Below, piece after piece: positions 55,543 to 64,000 of a stretch of DNA of 64,000 nt; the first letter of the stretch is position 1, and the number at the start of each line of letters is the position of its first letter. The notes under the pieces are model-generated. The model was given only the letters and a program-made list of their open reading frames with translations, was not told the origin of the DNA and made no database searches. The position numbers and the translations under genes were made by a program. The stretch comes from Stenocarpella maydis. Taxonomy: Eukaryota; Ascomycota; Sordariomycetes; Diaporthales; Diaporthaceae. The stretch spans positions 1 to 64,000 of the forward strand of contig NQMI01000054.1 of assembly GCA_002270565.1 (NCBI GenBank). The letters are read 5' to 3'.

Positions 55543-55900
55543 TACCTTTATAGTATAGCGCCTACCACCCTACTAACCCTAACCCTTACCCCAACAACAA
55601 AGTTAAGTTTAATTAAAAGCCTCATTAGTAATAAAGCTATAACTAGTATTGTTAGAAAGAGCGTTTGATTCTAAGTTGATTTATTATAAAAAAATAAAGT
55701 GCACGTTATTAGAGAAATTGATGTTGAAGGCTGGGCGTGGCTAGGGGCTCGATGAATTATTCTCCTGGCTGGGTAACGCACGGGCCAGATTGGCACGGGC
55801 CTGGCCGACCCAGTCGTCCATTGATTTGGTGGGCCATGTGAGCCAGAGTCGATCACCGGACCTGAACACCATCGCCCGGACATCATCGCAGTGTCCAACA

Positions 55901-57328
55901 ATGGCGTTTGAGAAGCGCAACAAGAAGCAGCTCGAACACCAACGCCAGCAGCCGCATCCCTCCCCCGGCACACCCTGCGCGTCTGCAGGCAGTACCGTAT
56001 CTTCAACCTTGGGACCGCCATCCCCACCGCTCTCTTCGTCCACGTCGCCAGCATCACCGCCGCCGTCGCTGTTGGCGGCCGACCGGCCTCATGAGAAAGC
56101 ACCCAGTAGTAGGAGCACCTCACCCACAAGCCTCCCTAATTCCGTCACCGCCGCTTTCCAAAACCTCCGACAAGCACATTGCGGAAGGCATACCGGGCCG
56201 TCCTGGATCAGATTTGTTGATGTACGCCCCGACGAGTTGCAAGCCCTCCTTTGTGCTGCAGAGTCCGCTGGGATCCACAAATACCGCTACGACTACGAGC
56301 CATACGAGCGGCTGCTTACCCTTCGAATGCCAGAAGGCGCACCCCACCTCTTCACCAAGAACGGTTTTGCGCGATCGATCTCACGCCGTGCGGAAGAATG
56401 TTTACACCTGGCAATACAAAACGAAGAGGAGGGTGATAAGGCACGAGCACTGCGCTCTATCAAGATTGCCCCAAACGTCGAAGCCGAGGTCAAGTTTCCT
56501 ACCGGCGGGGAGAGGCGTCCGGATGTCGCTTTCTTCTATAAGGGCGAACGCTACCCTCCGCTCGTCGTTGAGATTGGCCATAGCCAGAAGGCTGTAAGCC
56601 TTGCAGGCCTGGCTCGCAGCTATATCAGGGATACCGGTGCTGCGATTCATACTGTTGTTACGGCCAAGTTTGTATACTTGACTCCCAATGAGCGCGCAGA
56701 TGTGCGGCGGCAAAAACGGCAGTCACGGCGGGTCACACGGTCTCAGTCACGGCAGCGGGACAGTACAGCAGAGTCCATGTCACATGCTTTAAGGCACTCA
56801 TGCCTAGCTCACCTCTCGCTATACAGGCTTGGGAAACGCGTTGTGCACGACCAGGTATTTCGGGATTCCCAGGGGAGGCCTACAGACGGAGGTCTTGAAC
56901 TCAGCATTGCTGATCTAATCCCATGGGATGATGACAGTGAAGTCATGACTGCTGGGCTCGGACCCTTCAGTCGTGCCGAGCTCGAATCGCTCACCTTTAC
57001 CGTCCCGTTCAGTGAGCTTTGTGAGGCTCTCACGTGGGGAGAAGAGCAGCAGGCGCTTGAGGAACGGACCCCGACGCCGGAGTCTACTGCCCGAGCTGGC
57101 CAGAAAAGGGTACACTTTGATGACTTTGACTGGCCAGAGCCAGACGAGGGACAAGAGAAAGATGATGAACATAGGGACGGGGAAGATGAGGGAGATTGTC
57201 CTGGCCGCAGGTCGAGGTTGTCTAAGAGGCGGAGAATGAGTGCGGATGACCGACCTTATCGTGATCGATCATCTCGCAACCAGAACACCTCACAGATACC
57301 AACAAGATCTGGCTCACGCATTGCTTAA
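55901..57328 (+). CDS. Putative PD-(D/E)XK-fold protein, possible nuclease
   Basis: Single exon, 475 residues from ATG 55901 (MAFEKRNKKQLEHQRQQ); an upstream TTG was not used. After a Ser/Pro-rich linker, a folded domain contains FVDVRPDELQALLCAAESAG, then a conserved block: GGERRPDVAFFYKGERYPPL, VVEIGHSQKAVSLAGLA, IHTVVTAKFVYL. PD at the start of a strand, followed about 16 residues later by VVEIGHSQ, resembles the core of PD-(D/E)XK (Uma2-like) nucleases, with Gly in place of the usual Lys and a following SQ..AV helix. Catalysis is therefore uncertain. The C-terminus is basic (RRQKRQSRRVTRSQSRQ), then acidic, and ends in an NLS-like SRLSKRRRMSADD. The protein is probably nuclear. This kind of gene recurs among uncharacterised fungal accessory genes. 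The frame is intact while the adjacent transposon is destroyed. Confidence 0.6.
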   Translation: MAFEKRNKKQLEHQRQQPHPSPGTPCASAGSTVSSTLGPPSPPLSSSTSPASPPPSLLAADRPHEKAPSSRSTSPTSLPNSVTAAFQNLRQAHCGRHTGPSWIRFVDVRPDELQALLCAAESAGIHKYRYDYEPYERLLTLRMPEGAPHLFTKNGFARSISRRAEECLHLAIQNEEEGDKARALRSIKIAPNVEAEVKFPTGGERRPDVAFFYKGERYPPLVVEIGHSQKAVSLAGLARSYIRDTGAAIHTVVTAKFVYLTPNERADVRRQKRQSRRVTRSQSRQRDSTAESMSHALRHSCLAHLSLYRLGKRVVHDQVFRDSQGRPTDGGLELSIADLIPWDDDSEVMTAGLGPFSRAELESLTFTVPFSELCEALTWGEEQQALEERTPTPESTARAGQKRVHFDDFDWPEPDEGQEKDDEHRDGEDEGDCPGRRSRLSKRRRMSADDRPYRDRSSRNQNTSQIPTRSGSRIA

Positions 57329-57617
57329 GGCAAAAATTCATAGCTAATTCTTTATTTACCATTCTTGCCAGTACATTTTTTCGCGGCTTAAGGTTCAGAT
57401 GCAGTGCGCTTTGCCTGGCTTTTGGTAAGCGTTGTGTCTGTGATAACCCATTCCAGAGTCCGGGATGCAGCGCCTTCGTCCCGACACCGGGATTCTGACA
57501 GGCCACACAAGCCGGGATCTAGAACACACATGTAGGACATTTGGAAATAAAAGGCCAACCTTGAATCAGTCCTGAAAAAAGAAGAAGAAACAGCAATTCA
57601 CAATCTCTACAGCCGGA

Positions 57618-57735
57618 GCTATATTCCCAACGCCACTATTCCCAGCGCCACTGTTCCCAACGCCACTGTTCAGCGCCACTATTCCTGGCGCCACTATTCG
57701 CAGCGCCACTGTCCCCAACGTTACTATTTGCGCCA
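57618..57735. repeat. GCGCCACTATTCCCA-type minisatellite just before an ATG
   Basis: About seven imperfect units of 15-18 bases (GCGCCACTRTTCCCAAC) ending two bases before the ATG at 57738. In the leader of the following gene. Confidence 0.8.
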
Positions 57736-57737
57736 CG

Positions 57738-58511
57738 ATGCCTTCTAGCATTCAAAATATCGTCCGGTTTGGAAATTTCTACAGAAACGGGCTCCGCACG
57801 ATGGATTCAGAGGTTTTAAGCCTCCTTGAGCCAGCTGAGATCTCTTTCATCGAGAGTCTCCGGGTCGGACCTGGCATTGAGGCAGCATACCAGCGCCATC
57901 TCGATGGTAGCATCGATGAATTATTTGAAGTCAGACAGCATATTATGGCTATCCTACAACTCTGGGACGCAATTATCGATGAGAAGAACCGGTACGATAT
58001 GAATGGTCGCCCTAGATGCACGACGTACTTTATGAAAGCCTTTCTTGTCTGCATGAAACTAGTCCCGGGGCGAGTCAACATTGGTTCCTTGGGTCTAGGG
58101 TCCCCAGAATCCTGTCTGTCATCTCTCGGTCTCTCACCACCGCCGATCCAAGAAGAAGCATTGGCTGAGAACCCTACTGAAGCGGGTGCCCAAACCAGCC
58201 TATCGCCAAGCGATGTGGTCTCCATATCCTCGAGCGAGGAGTCGTCCTCAAGCTTCTCGGACATCTCAAGTCTCCAATTGCTGGAGTATGACCTTTCGCA
58301 GGGGTATGATGGCTACGGTCTTGATCTTAACAGCGGCAACTTTGATGACTTTACCATTGGGATAGGCGACCATGGTGAAGAACAGGGCTCTAGCTCTGTT
58401 GATGCACCGGGCGTACGGGAAAATGAATCCTCCAAGAAGCGAAATCATGAACAGATTTGGGAGGGTGAAGACCAGGTCGAGAAGCCTAGAACGCGGAGGA
58501 GGCTCAACTAA
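57738..58511 (+). CDS. Hypothetical Ser/Asp-rich protein
   Basis: Single exon, 257 residues (MPSSIQNIVRFGNFYRNGLR). The first 110 residues look folded: LEPAEISFIESLRVGPGIEA, FEVRQHIMAILQLWDAIIDE, FMKAFLVCMKLVPG. The rest is disordered: a Pro/Ser segment, an acidic Ser run (VSISSSEESSSSFSDIS) and a terminal basic motif (KPRTRRRLN) that may be an NLS. The acidic and Ser-rich middle resembles transcription-related proteins, but no domain is recognised. It begins directly after a minisatellite, unusual for a leader. It follows the PD-(D/E)XK-like gene in the same orientation with a 409-base gap and could be co-inherited cargo. Confidence 0.5.
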   Translation: MPSSIQNIVRFGNFYRNGLRTMDSEVLSLLEPAEISFIESLRVGPGIEAAYQRHLDGSIDELFEVRQHIMAILQLWDAIIDEKNRYDMNGRPRCTTYFMKAFLVCMKLVPGRVNIGSLGLGSPESCLSSLGLSPPPIQEEALAENPTEAGAQTSLSPSDVVSISSSEESSSSFSDISSLQLLEYDLSQGYDGYGLDLNSGNFDDFTIGIGDHGEEQGSSSVDAPGVRENESSKKRNHEQIWEGEDQVEKPRTRRRLN

Positions 58512-59058
58512 GTAAACCCATGGAGATGTGGGGAGCTAAAGACCGGCAAAGCAGAGGCAGGATAACGAGGGGATTCGGACGCATGAAAGGACAGTCATTA
58601 CCATCTCATTATCAGTGTCCTTTAAACTCAGGGGCCAGTCGTTCGTTAAAACTCTTACAAAGTACTCTAGATTAAACACTCATTTTGCATTAACGTTTTA
58701 AGGGCTTATTGTCGGACCTGATTTACACCTAAATGCCGGCGTGATAATAATGTGGAACTTGTTGCCTGACCCGGATTTCAACTACCTGTATCCGTCATCT
58801 TGATATACAGCTCCCGCGAGACGACTATTACACTGTGTTGCCGCTTAGAGGCCCGAGAGGCGTTGCGGTGATACTAGTATGGAGGATTGCAACCGGACGT
58901 GGACGTAGAGACTGGGCGGACGAGTCCGAATCATGAGATGCGATGGCGGTCATGAGGAGGTGAAAGCATTGAAATTTCCCTCCAACACCCATAACCCAGA
59001 AACTATTGAACATGTTTCCTGGGATGAACCCCAAGGGGGGTAGTAATACCAAAACTAC
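58512..59058. other. Intergenic, nothing recognised
   Basis: Mixed composition, no gene. A GGACGAGTCCGAA word near 58919 was considered as a ribozyme part and rejected. Confidence 0.45.
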
Positions 59059-59533
59059 TTATCTCGAGAGGCTTTTCTCCTGTGCCAATCCTGATTCTAG
59101 ATTAAAAATATCCCGGGTATGGCCGAGACCCTCCTCATAAGCCACACAGACAGGTATGTATAAACAGTGATACGTCGGTGACCTATAGACACCAAATCCA
59201 CTAGGGCCTCGCCCTTTTTGAGGTATTTCAAAGCCGCTCCCATACCAAACACGGCATACAATGTCACATTGCGCTCCACCAACATCTGTAGTTCCGATGG
59301 AATCTCTCCTATGCCGCGTTAGTATTGTATCCCGTCTCACGAGCTATTGTTTACTTGCGTGGGTGAGCTTTCAGCACCTCCACCTCTGCTTCAGAGAGGT
59401 CGCCCTTGAGCGCCTCCAACGTCTCCAAATCGACGTAGAACGGCTCTGCATTGTCGTTGCTGTTCTTCGGGTTCGCTTGCAGAGCCTTTCGAAGAAGCTT
59501 CCCACGGTCGCTTTGTTCGCCAGAAGTACTCAT
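59059..59533 (-). CDS. Possible small charged protein, two exons
   Basis: ATG 59533 opens MSTSGEQSDRGKLLRKALQA, then FYVDLETLEALKGDLSEAEV and EVLKAHPRK. The stop TAA at 59351 coincides with a GTAAAC donor (after CGCAA), and a CTAAC branch site with TAG acceptor follows within about 60 bases, so an intron near 59354-59298 is likely. The frame then continues to 59059, although a different frame (LVERNVTLYAVFGMGAALKY) looks more protein-like, so the splice is unresolved. The amphipathic acidic first exon looks genuinely coding. Confidence 0.35.
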
Positions 59534-60491
59534 AGTGCAACGAGGTTTTCAGAAAGGTTGTTAAGGAATCAAGAGAGACTGGAGGAACAGACCATGATGT
59601 GGCTGGCGGCATTTCAGCGGGAGGTGGGATGCTCTTTAGCTTTGATGGAATCAGGCTGCGGTGCAGCAGTCAGTCTAGGCCAGTCCAATGTTGGCTGTTT
59701 GCAGGGAAGCAGCACCTGGGCGTCATCTGCGCTGGTTCTCATTTATCCTGCATGGAGGAGGGGGGGCACATCCCAACGGGCAAGGTAATTTGCCAAGTAG
59801 CTGCTGCTAGATACGGAGTGTTTGGACCAGGGTCAGTCTGTCCGTGATGTCCTTGTATGCCTTGTATGCCTCGCATGTTCTTGCATGTCCTTGCATCCTT
59901 GCCTGTCCTCGCATGTTCTTGCATGTTGTTGCATGTTGTCGCATGTCCTCGTAATGTACTTCTCCCCCTTTTCTACATGGGTTCCAGTCCCCATGCACAC
60001 GCCAGCCCATTATCACAGGGCGGGCCATTTTGTGGCGGTCTCGAAGGCAGAGTGCACATGTGAGAGGAGAAGGAATGGCAGTGCATGTATTCTGCTGCTA
60101 TCAAGAATGTGCTTGAGGCGGACACCGCATCAAAGCTCACGACAAACGGAGAATGATGGATGAAGCCTCTTGCGGAACTACGGATCACCAAGTAGGTTTA
60201 AGACCGCCCATTCTGAGTCACTCAGGTTGAAAAAGACCTCCCACTTTTGAAACAAGCATAATAGCACCAAGAGCCTCAACCGTGACCACCCATGCCAGCC
60301 GAGAGCAAAAACCCCAACACAGCCCGTACAATCATGAATGAGAAGCCTCATTTCTTCCCATAGAGCTCATGGATCATCGTGTAGGTGGTGGGCTGTAAAC
60401 CTGCAGCTAGGACATGGTAAATTGGGAGTAAAACAACGCCGTAGTAGCTCGAGCTTGTATAAAATCTACTTTTGTGTTATTATTAGCTCCT
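59534..60491. other. Intergenic, with a TTGCATGTCC minisatellite
   Basis: Contains the decanucleotide array at 59865-59950. Open frames across it (for example 59822-60163 plus) are repeat-driven. No gene supported. Confidence 0.45.
59865..59950. repeat. TTGCATGTCC-type decanucleotide minisatellite
   Basis: About eight units of 10 bases (TCGCATGTTC, TTGCATGTCC, TTGCATGTTG variants). Confidence 0.8.
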
Positions 60492-61010
60492 TTAGTTAAA
60501 GGGGGCAACTTTACCATATGATGTGAAGCTTTGTGACACTTCAAACGGAAGAGAAGTCTCTGAGACCACCATCTGCCACGCATCCTGGGCCTTGGAATTC
60601 CTGGCTACCATCTGGAAGAGGAATCTGGGGTGTGCAGCAGTCACCCCGGTGATCTTCAAATCAGTAAAGATGAAGTCTAGAACGTTTCCGGATGTGACTG
60701 GAAGAGCGAAAGTATTGCCCTCAAGTATGTGATTCCCAGAGCTGAGCAACAATCGTGCCGCTTTCATGTAGGGAGTCGCCCAGCTGTAGTCAGCTGGGAC
60801 TTGCACATGCACGGGGCAGTGTTGAAGTTGGCCCGTAGGGACTGAAGCAGGTATGAGTATGAATTCGACGTGTTTTGAGCGCGCCTGCATCAATTGCCTC
60901 CATCCTCTAACGTTCCCCGGATTTGTCAGGTGGGCAGCATGTGCGGCCTCCCACTCATCATGAGTCGGAACGTCCGCTTCGTCCCACTGAGGTTGAGTTG
61001 CGATGTTCAT
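60492..61010 (-). CDS. Hypothetical 172-residue protein
   Basis: Single open frame from ATG 61010 (MNIATQPQWDEADVPTHDEW). It continues AHAAHLTNPGNVRGWRQLMQ, VEFILIPASVPTGQLQHCPV, WATPYMKAARLLLSSGNHIL, SGNVLDFIFTDLKITGV, HPRFLFQMVA and ends FTSYGKVAPFN. Regularly spaced short strands suggest a beta-rich fold, remotely like ligand- or DNA-binding sandwich folds, but no family was identified. No signal peptide with this start. Preceded on its 5' side (61011-61200) by AT-rich promoter-like sequence. Call based on composition and length. Confidence 0.45.
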   Translation of the reverse strand: MNIATQPQWDEADVPTHDEWEAAHAAHLTNPGNVRGWRQLMQARSKHVEFILIPASVPTGQLQHCPVHVQVPADYSWATPYMKAARLLLSSGNHILEGNTFALPVTSGNVLDFIFTDLKITGVTAAHPRFLFQMVARNSKAQDAWQMVVSETSLPFEVSQSFTSYGKVAPFN

Positions 61011-61203
61011 GATTAGCAAGACACAATCTATGATCAATGAGGATAGTATCTGGGGATGAAAACAAGATTTTGGCTAAGAACTGTAATTGAACTGTTGATT
61101 CTGGGAGAGATGCTGCTTTACTTATTTTTATAATGCACATTGGCCTCTAGAGTAGCAGCCTTTAGTTCTTTCGTCTCTGTACTATCGAACCTCTAAAATC
61201 TGG

Positions 61204-61350
61204 TATAGCTTCACGTGCCTCCGGGATGGACGGTACTCCGGGATGGAAGGTACTCCGGCATGGAGGGTACTCCGGCATGGAGGGTACTCCGGCATGGAGG
61301 GTACTCCGGCATGGAGTGTACTCCGGCATGGAGGGTACTCCGGACGGAGG
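61204..61350. repeat. 17-base minisatellite TCCGGCATGGAGGGTAC
   Basis: About eight units, the central ones identical, the outer ones varied (GGGATGGACGGTAC, CGGACGGAGGGTGC). Frames stay open on both strands across it because of its composition, not because it is coding. Confidence 0.9.
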
Positions 61351-61553
61351 GTGCTGCGGGAGGCTGGGATTGGAGGTCTAGAACGTGAAAAAAGGATCAT
61401 TTCAATGTCGGTGACAACACTCTATGCGTCACAGCTTAGTAAGGATCAAAGTCACTCCAACGTTTTGTTTCTCTAGTCGTCTCAAAGGAGCAGCCACCCT
61501 GCCCCTCCGGCGGCAACCAGGAGCACAGCCTATCAGAGACAGGGACAAGGGAA

Positions 61554-61690
61554 CACAAATCTGTGTCCCTCGCGACTCGTGCCCACGGATCTGTGAGCCC
61601 AACCCATGTAAGGGGAGCATTTCTCAATGTTCCCCTTACATGGGTTCACAAATCTGTGTCCCTTGCCACTTGTGTTCATGGATCTGCCAT
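61554..61690. repeat. Hairpin (20-base arms) flanked by 40-base direct repeats
   Basis: Arms 61601-61620 and 61627-61646 (AACCCATGTAAGGGGAGCAT and its inverse) have one mismatch and a 6-base loop. On each side lies a copy of CACAAATCTGTGTCCCT...GGATCTG (about 61554-61594 and 61647-61688), in the same orientation. Confidence 0.85.
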
Positions 61691-62534
61691 GACAGCGAGT
61701 AAAGGGCTGCGCAAGCCACTGCTGTTGCTCGGGAGCGCACCCAGCGAGCAGCGACCCCGCTCTCCTAACGGCCTAGAATACGGCTGCCAAGTGATGTTCC
61801 GACCTGGCTGACTTGGAACGTTGCCATTTTGTATCAGCCTCTCCACCTTATGCACTGCAGCCCGGTAGATTCCACTTCAACAGCCAATCAGAGTAAGACC
61901 AGCTCCGGCAGCCGGCTGGCCGCGCAGAGGATTGCGGTCTTGGATGTTGGTTGGGAGAGCAGATCCTTATTATCAAAATTTCCCAAGCGATCTGGGCTTA
62001 TACATCATATTCCCAGGGTAAATTAGGTAGGCCACAGATGGAGCAACATGTGATAGGGGCAAGCAATTTTGTGAAGGCTATAGTTGGTCCTTGTAGAGAG
62101 CAACGAGACGTTGTCCAAAACACTCTAGCTTGGGCCAAATGCTGTGTGCAGATAAGGCCTACAAGCTGTCGTCATGGTGTGGCCAAGGCCAGGCATGTGG
62201 TTACCGCAGCTGCACCTGAAGTTCCGGACCGGCTTCGGATGGACCTCCGTGCCGCGTTGCTAATTTGAATCCCTGCTGTGCTCCCAGTTCAACCCAGGTT
62301 AAGGGAGCCGATGGCGGTCTCTCTTTATCCAGACAGTCGCGGGTTGAGTTGTGCCAGAATGATACCGATCCAGGCCCCTGCCCTCCTTAACAAGGAGGGT
62401 GGGATGAAAGGGTGTGTTGGCACCAGCTTGAGCCTTTGGAGACAGGCAGCCAAACAGAGCATAGTGTGTTCTGTAGATTATCCGAGATCTCATTGGAAAT
62501 ACATTGCAGAGGCCATTAAAGGACCGGACAGGGG

Positions 62535-62700
62535 ATCACAGATCCGGATCCCATGCAAGTGGGAGGGACACAGATTTGTGGACCAGAAATACCTAAGTAT
62601 GGACAGGGATTACAGATCCCGGAACCCATGTAAGTAGAGAGGGACACAGATCTGTGGACCAGAAATATGGACAAGGGATCACAGGTCTGTGAATATATGC
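62535..62700. repeat. Two tandem copies of a module of about 84 bases related to the 61.6 kb hairpin
   Basis: Copies begin at about 62540 and 62624 (CCCATGYAAGTRG, GGGACACAGATYTGTGGACC, AGAAATA, GGGATYACAG). GGGACACAGATTTGTG is the reverse complement of the direct-repeat word at 61.6 kb, so the same module family occurs in both orientations within 1.1 kb. Confidence 0.75.
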
Positions 62701-62916
62701 AGTGGTAAGGGGCCCAGACCACCTGTCTGTAGGCAAAAGCAGGGGCTGGGGCTCACGAATGTGTGGGTTGCGGTTGGGAATCAGCCATGACCCGGCGCCC
62801 TGCCTCAGGGACAGGGCTATTGTGATGGAGTTCATATTATACGGAGACCCGGGGATGTGGGAAACATCAGGTTGCCTTACTTGCCTTACATGCAAACTAC
62901 ACTTGGAACACACAGA

Positions 62917-63755
62917 ATGACAGAAGACGGTCTTTTCCAGCTCATTGACGGGTGGGCTGCCTGTGTTTTAGCCAACATAGCTGTCGTTTTGTGGTTCGCC
63001 TACCGCGTGGATCAATCGTCTTCCTGGGTTCACCTGCGAATGCCCTGGATGACATGGGAGCTTTCCTATCTCCTTCCTCTAGTTTCTTTATTGCCAACCT
63101 TCTCACTCGCGATCACGCTTCAGTTAAGCTGGGGCATCAAGAACACTAGGACAGCTGGGCTTTTTCATCCCATATCCGTGGCTTTGCGGGCCACCTGCAT
63201 GTTTGTGACTGCCATTCCCGAGGTAAGGTTTGAAGACCCCTAACACTGCACGACTACTGATTTATTCGCTAGTTCTACGAGACCGTTCTCCCTCTTCTTG
63301 ATGGTAGTTTGAGACGACGCCATTGGGAACTTCCACACGACATCATCTTATCAAGGAGCATACTTCTATATTGTGCTATTGTCATTGTTCAATTTGGGCT
63401 TTTGAGTCTGGGCATATGGGAGCTGGTTGATTCGAATCGTGACCTCACTGCAATGCCGCTTGTACTGATGCGAGCGTTTATTAGTGTTGCATCTCTCTGT
63501 CTTCTCTGGCGTTTCCGGAACCACAGTTCTTCCAGGCGTATGTTCACGGTAGCATCAATCTCCTTCCTTATCACCACAATTTCAGTGGTCTTGTTGGCTT
63601 TCGCAGCAAATAGGATGCTGCCTGTTACAGTATCTCCTCAATGCCTTCTTTGTGTGCTTACATTGGGGCTTAAATGGTCTGGGAGCGGAGACCGTCCTTC
63701 CGACACCCTGACATCTTTGGGAACTCAGGAAAGATTGTTCTACATGTTAAGATAG
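62917..63755 (+). CDS. Multi-pass membrane protein, two exons, function unknown
   Basis: Exons 62917-63222 and 63273-63755 with a 50-base intron (GTAAGG...CTGAT...CTAG), 262 residues. Six or seven hydrophobic segments are visible: WAACVLANIAVVLWFAY, LSYLLPLVSLLPTFSLAITL, a mid-region spanning FHPISVALRATCMFVTA, SILLYCAIVIVQFGLLSLGI, LVLMRAFISVASLCLL, ISFLITTISVVLLAFAA and a final CLLCVLTLGL. The arrangement resembles the extra N-terminal membrane domain of fungal ABCC-type ABC transporters, but no nucleotide-binding domain follows before the stop and the window ends 245 bases later. It could be a truncated transporter or an unrelated small membrane protein. The intron joining two hydrophobic frames in phase is good support for a gene. 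Confidence 0.5.
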
Positions 63756-64000
63756 AATGCATCCACTGGAAATATCATTGCAATGTACTCTCACCACTCC
63801 TGTCTTCTAATCTGTCAATTCTCAGGACGAAAATTAAATCTGTAATCACGAACAAGGAAACCAGAGACTAACATTGGCGTGTTGGAGCACGCGAACATGA
63901 TCACCGTCCATTGGGTCGGAAACACCCAGGTCTGCCCACGCCCTAGGAAACACCCAGACACCCAGCCGCCCTGTCCACCCATTCTGAAGCCCTCCTAGCC
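63756..64000. other. Right-edge sequence, nothing recognised
   Basis: 3' flank of the membrane-protein gene; the last 100 bases become C-rich with repeated GGAAACACCCAG words (63927 and 63946). No terminal repeat or target duplication of a Starship is seen. Confidence 0.5.

Larger units (their letters stand above)
61011..62916. other. Repeat-rich intergenic region
   Basis: No gene. Holds the 17-base minisatellite at 61204-61350, a near-perfect hairpin flanked by direct repeats (61554-61690) and a two-copy tandem module sharing the same words (62535-62700). Confidence 0.5.
45101..64000 (+). mobile_element. Putative Starship-like cargo element, 5' part; boundaries not determined
   Basis: A DUF3435 tyrosine recombinase, an intact ferric-reductase-like gene, unknown genes, nested transposon and minisatellites follow one another in AT-richer DNA. 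In Starships the captain is the first gene at the 5' end and faces inward, which matches its plus orientation with cargo to the right. Ferric reductases are a recognised recurrent accessory family of these elements. The left limit is placed after the SDR relic and the right limit is the window edge, both provisional. Alternatives are an orphan captain in a repeat-rich region, or a decayed element. The right terminus and target-site duplication are not seen. Confidence 0.5.

Noticed and set aside
58905..58950. Hammerhead-ribozyme-like word GGACGAGTCCGAA
   Set aside because: The CUGAUGA and GAAA core elements and the cleavage triplet arrangement are missing.
61182..61476. Repeat peptides (PSMPEYPPCRSTLHAG and similar) over 61.2-61.4 kb
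   Set aside because: They come from the 17-base minisatellite; both strands are open, so there is no coding signal.

Overview
The window is nuclear DNA from a filamentous ascomycete (Pezizomycotina, probably Sordariomycetes). The evidence is short introns with GTRNGT donors, CTAAC/CTGAC branch sites and YAG acceptors, fungus-specific gene families, a transposon decayed by C-to-T changes of the RIP type, and a Starship-type captain recombinase. I see no bacterial-style operons, CRISPR arrays, rRNA or convincing tRNA genes.

Positions 1 to about 40 kb look like GC-rich host chromosome with widely spaced conserved genes. These are an interrupted F-box/RPEL-like gene (1723-3188), a small conserved Cys-rich protein (11929-12261), a three-exon LAMTOR1/Meh1-Ego1 orthologue of the vacuolar TORC1 anchor (14405-15060), a secreted Thr/Pro-rich wall-type protein (16566-17453), a HORMA-domain protein (18245-19784), the SCF substrate receptor Cdc4 (22798-26066), a 47-residue Cys-rich peptide ending in a CaaX box (27881-28024), a modin-like membrane protein (35032-37178) and a zinc-ribbon protein (39306-39725). 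Between 29.6 and 32.9 kb lie a HET-domain relic and a transposase tail. The tail is joined, across the only N of the window and a CAG tract, to an otherwise ordinary fungal gene. This is either a chimeric assembly join or a gene-transposon fusion. The 9-mer TACGGAGTA recurs eight times between genes in this part and was not seen beyond 40 kb.

From about 40 kb the DNA is visibly more AT-rich and has the character of accessory sequence. A decayed short-chain dehydrogenase (44137-45100) precedes a six-exon DUF3435 tyrosine recombinase (46076-48864), the captain type that sits at the 5' end of Starship elements and points inward. Downstream are a repeat-rich hypothetical protein, an intact ferric-reductase-like gene (a recognised Starship accessory family), a RIP-decayed pogo/Fot1 element with clear terminal inverted repeats and TA target duplication (53363-55542), a gene with a possible PD-(D/E)XK nuclease fold, several unknown genes, a multi-pass membrane protein and several minisatellites. 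The simplest reading is the 5' part of a Starship-like cargo element running off the right edge. Neither boundary is proven here. The captain carries a one-base frameshift in a G tract, so this copy may be dead or the assembly may have an indel.

Gene models were built by eye from splice signals and conserved-family recall. Function calls rest on recognised family features and not on searches.
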